DNA from: Strigops habroptila
Taxonomy: Eukaryota > Chordata > Aves > Psittaciformes > Psittacidae
Length of the DNA: 64,000 nucleotides
Reading direction: 5' to 3'
Assembly (NCBI RefSeq): GCF_004027225.2
Contig: NC_044278.2
Span: 59,966,243-60,030,242 of the forward strand
In this document: positions 60,698 to 64,000 of the stretch, piece after piece
Layout: each line of letters opens with the position of its first letter
Numbering within the stretch: position 1 is the first letter of the stretch
Translations under genes and position numbers: made by a program
The notes under the pieces: model-generated
What the model saw: only the letters and a program-made list of their open reading frames with translations
What the model was told of the DNA's origin: nothing
Databases searched by the model: none

Positions 60698-61854
60698 AGC
60701 GCCGGGCCCCGTTAAGGCGGGAGGTGGGATCCTCTTTTCCACGCGTGAAGAGGAGCGGTTTATTAGGCGGGGAGAAGGGCTGTTTAAATTTCGGAGCGGT
60801 ATTTGGTTCCTCGATTCGGTTGACAACAAAGAGCCAACGTGAGACTTCACACTGGTTTCTATTACAAGGCAACCTTGGGGGGGAGGATGCCTCAGAAAAG
60901 CCGGGGTGCAGGCGGGGGCGGGGGGGGGCAACCTTCGGTCGGTGGGACCGGCGAAACGTGCCCGTTCCGTGGACCTGTCACGCATAAAAAGTGAGGCCAG
61001 AGGCTCTACCCCCCCTCCCCACTCCCCGAGAAACGGAACCCTTTGAATGTATTTAGGAATTTCAGGGTTGTGAAGCTGTGAGATAACGAGAGGTAGATAA
61101 TCACTGAGAGGGTTTGCGCTAAGGGTTATATGGTTACACGTGTAAATAATGAAAATATTGTTATATATCGCCAGATCTCTTAATGAATTTAGTAATTGTG
61201 TTCATTTCTAATATCAGTGTTCTGTGCTTGGTAATTGAGTCGGCATCATTTTCCTTACTCCCTTTTTTTTCTCACCCCCTTTTTTTTTTCTTTCTGCTGT
61301 TCTGCCTAAAGGAAAGCCAAATGTTTTACAAAGTTCTGTTTGATCAGTCTGGGTAATCCCGAGATGTGCTTATTTATAGTTTACATTTTCATATCCTGTG
61401 GTCCCCAGTCTCCTCACTCCCTCCCATCCCATCCTTCCCCCGTCGAGCCTGTACACAAGAAATCATTTTCAGGTGTATTGAAAACAGCCATCTCACTGCC
61501 GTTGGTCTGCGTATCTCTTGGAATTTAGCAGGGAGCTCTACTTTGGTTTAAAAACGCAGCGGTTCCTCTAGGAAAGTGATCTTTCCAGAATCCTTATGCT
61601 TTAATGTAGTGGCTCGTGTTTGCACATGACGATGCTCAAAACTTGTTTTGTATGACTGGTTTTCAATGGAACGCTTAGAGAATAATCGGTTCTACTATGA
61701 AATGCAGTATATACTATTGATAATTTTATCCGTAAGTTGTAATATTTTAAATAATTTTAACAATTAAATCTGCTTTTTTAAATTATATATTTGTAAAATA
61801 TTTATCCTGTCGTAAAGCAACAATATATTGTTGTATTTATTCGTTTATTTTTGT

Positions 61855-61860
61855 AATAAA
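61855..61860 (+). terminator. Candidate distal polyadenylation signal
   Basis: AATAAA ends a strongly A/T-rich 200-nt run (61,660-61,860) with several TTTAT/ATTTA elements, typical of a distal vertebrate 3' UTR end. If used, the POU3F3 3' UTR would be about 4.3 kb. A CpG-rich block at 59.5-59.8 kb inside that span argues somewhat against it. Confidence 0.3.
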
Positions 61861-62129
61861 TGATCAACATCTTCCAGCTACGGCAAACTCAATACTTCTA
61901 TACATTTATCCAGGGATATTTGTCTGAGGCGCAGAAAGGCTTGTTCGGGTTTGCCCGGGGTGGAAGAATCACCCCTGTGCCTGGAAGGCTGCAGGACCAA
62001 ACTCTAGGCGAGAGCTTCTTCGCCACATGTACTTTACTTTGCTGGAGTTCCCTGGTAATTAATCAAACTCGGAAAGGGATGCAACAAGTCCCGGCCTCGG
62101 TGGCAGGCGTGGAGAGAGCGCTTTAGGAC

Positions 62130-62865
62130 AGGGACCAGGTTTGCTAAAACCGGGGATGGCGAGGAGCGTGGTGGCCTATAGCCGGCCGGCCTGCCGGCCG
62201 GATGGATGGATGGAGCGAGGGGAGGTGATGCAGAGAGGTGGTTACCCCACCGGTATTCTCAGTTGGAGTTTAGCATAACGGAGCGGGCTCTGCCTGCAAT
62301 GGCCGGCGGGAGAGAGGGGAAAGAGAGAGGAGGCGGGCGGCCCCGCGGGACCGGTGTCACGGCACTCGGGAGCTTATTTTTGGGGCTGAGAGGCTTTGGC
62401 GAGACAAAAAGCTAAGGGGCTAAGGCCTAGCGGGGTTAGGCTGGCCGCCGACCCTGTTCTCCCCGCCGTCAAAGGAGCAGCGGGGCCGCGGGAGCGCCCA
62501 CGGGGCCGCGCTGTCGGGGCCGCGCCGGCACCCGACCCCCCTTCCTTCCTTCTCCTCCCTGGGGGCCGCACCTCACCCAGGGAGAACGGTGCCCGGGCCG
62601 CGTTTCCCCACACGTGGAAGGCCGGCCCGGGGCAGCGCCGACGGGGCGTCCGGCGGTGCCCGGCCGCGCTCCCTCCCCATCGCGGCTGCCCGGACGGCGG
62701 AGTGCGGCGGCCAGGGAGGGGCGGGCGGGCCGGAGTTCCCGGCGGAGCGGGGCAGCCCCGGGGGGAGCCGGCGGGCGGGCGGCGCGGTGCCGCGGCGGCA
62801 GCTGCTGCGGGTCCCACAAGTTGTTTTCCTCGTGGCGACCATTGAGGAAAACGCAGGCTCCTTTC
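62130..62865. promoter_or_regulatory. CpG island downstream of POU3F3
   Basis: CpG-dense with a 9-bp GC palindrome (CCGGCCGGC-CT-GCCGGCCGG, 62,182-62,201). The overlapping open frames on both strands are unfamiliar and GC-driven. It may be an enhancer or the start of an unannotated noncoding transcript. Confidence 0.55.
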
Positions 62866-62904
62866 TCCAAGATTTAAATTTCGCGGATGAATTACCATAC
62901 AGCG

Positions 62905-62917
62905 GTTGCTTAGCAAC
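62905..62917. promoter_or_regulatory. Perfect RFX X-box palindrome
   Basis: GTTGCTTAGCAAC: two inverted half-sites GTTGCT/AGCAAC with a 1-nt spacer, matching the RFX-family X-box. It sits at the downstream edge of CpG island 62.1-62.9 kb, 5.3 kb after the POU3F3 stop codon. RFX factors act in ciliated and neural tissue. Confidence 0.6.
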
Positions 62918-63739
62918 TAAATTCAAACCGGGCTAAGAATATGCAAGCTTTTTGTATTCTCATTAATAAAAATGCCACTCTGACACAGCAACCTGACTTT
63001 GGATCACTGCAACTTCTGTAAAAGCCATGGGAGAATACAAACCGGCTCCTCCATTTAATTACAGATCAGAGTGGCTTGAAATGTGATGTTTTGTTAATCT
63101 ATCTTCCTAAAAGCGATGTAAAAAATAACGGCTTTTCAAGAGCAGTGGAAAACTACTTTTTTAATGGAGCTGTCTCCTGGTGCTACTGATGGCTGTAAAG
63201 CGAAACCTTCTTTCTCTTTTTTTTTTTTTTTTTTTGAGTCACACTTTCAAGTAGCATCCCCCCTTCCGTTTTGAGTTTCCTGAAATCAAAAAAACATTAA
63301 GACGTTTGGAACCACAGGGGAAGAAAGAAAATAATAATAAAAATAAATAAGCTGCAGGCGACTAGCAGGTTGGAGAGGCGAGCGTCGCCCAGGGAAGAGA
63401 AAGGGGGAGGTAAAAACGTCGAGGTGCAGCCCCAGCCTGGCACAGACCCACATGTGGGGTGCTGCCTGTCCTGGCTCTGGAGCAGGAGTCAGTCCCTTGT
63501 TCCGACATGATTCTGTTTGGCATAAAGTGCCCGGCTACTTCGGCTGAGGAGGGCAGGAGAAACGCCTTCAGGGACACCTTGTTGAATGTTTCTCTCCAAA
63601 AATGTATTTCCCCTTTCTGCTAACATTGACATTACATTGCTCTTAGAGCGCTGAAGATAAGCTCTTGGCGTTCGATTCTGGCATCGCGCACCCAATCTCG
63701 TATATATGGGAGAATGACCTCATCAGAGGAGGACTGTGT

Positions 63740-63840
63740 GTATAGATAGGATTATTTAAACATAGACTAGACACCTACATATAAAGCTATATATAAAGAT
63801 GTGTGTGTATGAGATAGATATATATATATCTGTATGTGTG
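63740..63840. repeat. TA/GATA/TG low-complexity tract
   Basis: Repeated TATA, GATAGATATATA and GTGTGTGT stretches with a few interruptions. Confidence 0.6.
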
Positions 63841-64000
63841 GCTTCAGCAGCACCAAAGAACTTCCCCGCCAGCCCGTGGGAAGGGCTGCCTGCCTTTGGG
63901 ACGGGGGGCACTGGCTGCAGGGGCCGCTGGCTGCTTTCACTGATATCTGGGGGTTAGTTGTGGTGCTTTTCTAGCAACAGAGTTAAACCCAAACTTTCTT

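Larger units (their letters stand above)
59060..64000. other. Downstream flank of POU3F3, no second gene seen
   Basis: AT-rich segments alternate with the CpG blocks at 59.5-59.8 and 62.1-62.9 kb. It may include a distal 3' UTR up to about 61.88 kb. No further protein-coding gene is recognisable. Confidence 0.5.

Noticed and set aside
1..64000. CRISPR arrays, bacterial operons or prophage
   Set aside because: No regularly spaced repeats, no Shine-Dalgarno-ordered genes, and clear vertebrate gene and repeat content.

Overview
The window looks like avian genomic DNA. The evidence is CR1 LINE fragments, one with the bird-typical 3' terminus of repeated ATTCTATG units, an ancient 5S-rRNA-derived SINE, and an intact vertebrate POU class III gene. 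The window is almost entirely one developmental-gene domain: about 55 kb of upstream gene desert, then a single-exon neural transcription factor gene, POU3F3 (BRN1), on the + strand, then its 3' UTR and downstream flank. I see no other protein-coding gene, no tRNA or rRNA gene, and nothing prokaryotic.

Layout. 1-42 kb is AT-rich intergenic DNA with sparse, decayed repeats: a CR1 3' end at 6.6-7.4 kb (+), old CR1/L3-like pieces at 8.6-8.9 and 16.2-17.4 kb, a 5S-derived SINE at 15.5 kb and a CR1 3' end at 25.8-26.1 kb (-). From about 42 kb the character changes. There is a tight cluster of perfect POU octamers at 42.2-43.4 kb, then CpG-rich segments at 43.2-44.5, 47.2-47.5, 50.1-51.2, 53.7-57.7, 59.5-59.8 and 62.1-62.9 kb, separated by AT-rich, motif-dense sequence. 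Such a string of CpG islands is typical of Polycomb-regulated developmental loci. A 132-nt segment at 45.9-46.0 kb has near-consensus splice sites on both sides and is the best hint of a spliced upstream noncoding transcript; mammals have lncRNAs (PANTR1/LINC01158 and neighbours) at this position.

The POU3F3 promoter carries two copies of a 13-bp CCAAT-box sequence, a 77-nt all-purine tract and a TATA-like box at 55,063. The inferred 5' leader is about 1.2 kb and has four upstream ORFs. One of them (55,501-55,551) encodes Met followed by eleven consecutive histidines; two others both encode Met-Tyr-Ser. The CDS (56,298-57,617) encodes 439 residues with intact POU-specific and homeodomains. 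Its low-complexity N-terminal runs are shorter than in the mammalian protein.

The most interesting signals are the poly-histidine uORF, the octamer cluster 13 kb upstream (candidate autoregulation), the candidate lncRNA exon, a near-consensus CTCF motif at 51.15 kb, a perfect RFX X-box at 62.9 kb, and the 5S-SINE, a class known to have been exapted as brain enhancers. All regulatory interpretations are inference from one sequence. No cross-species alignment or expression data were available.
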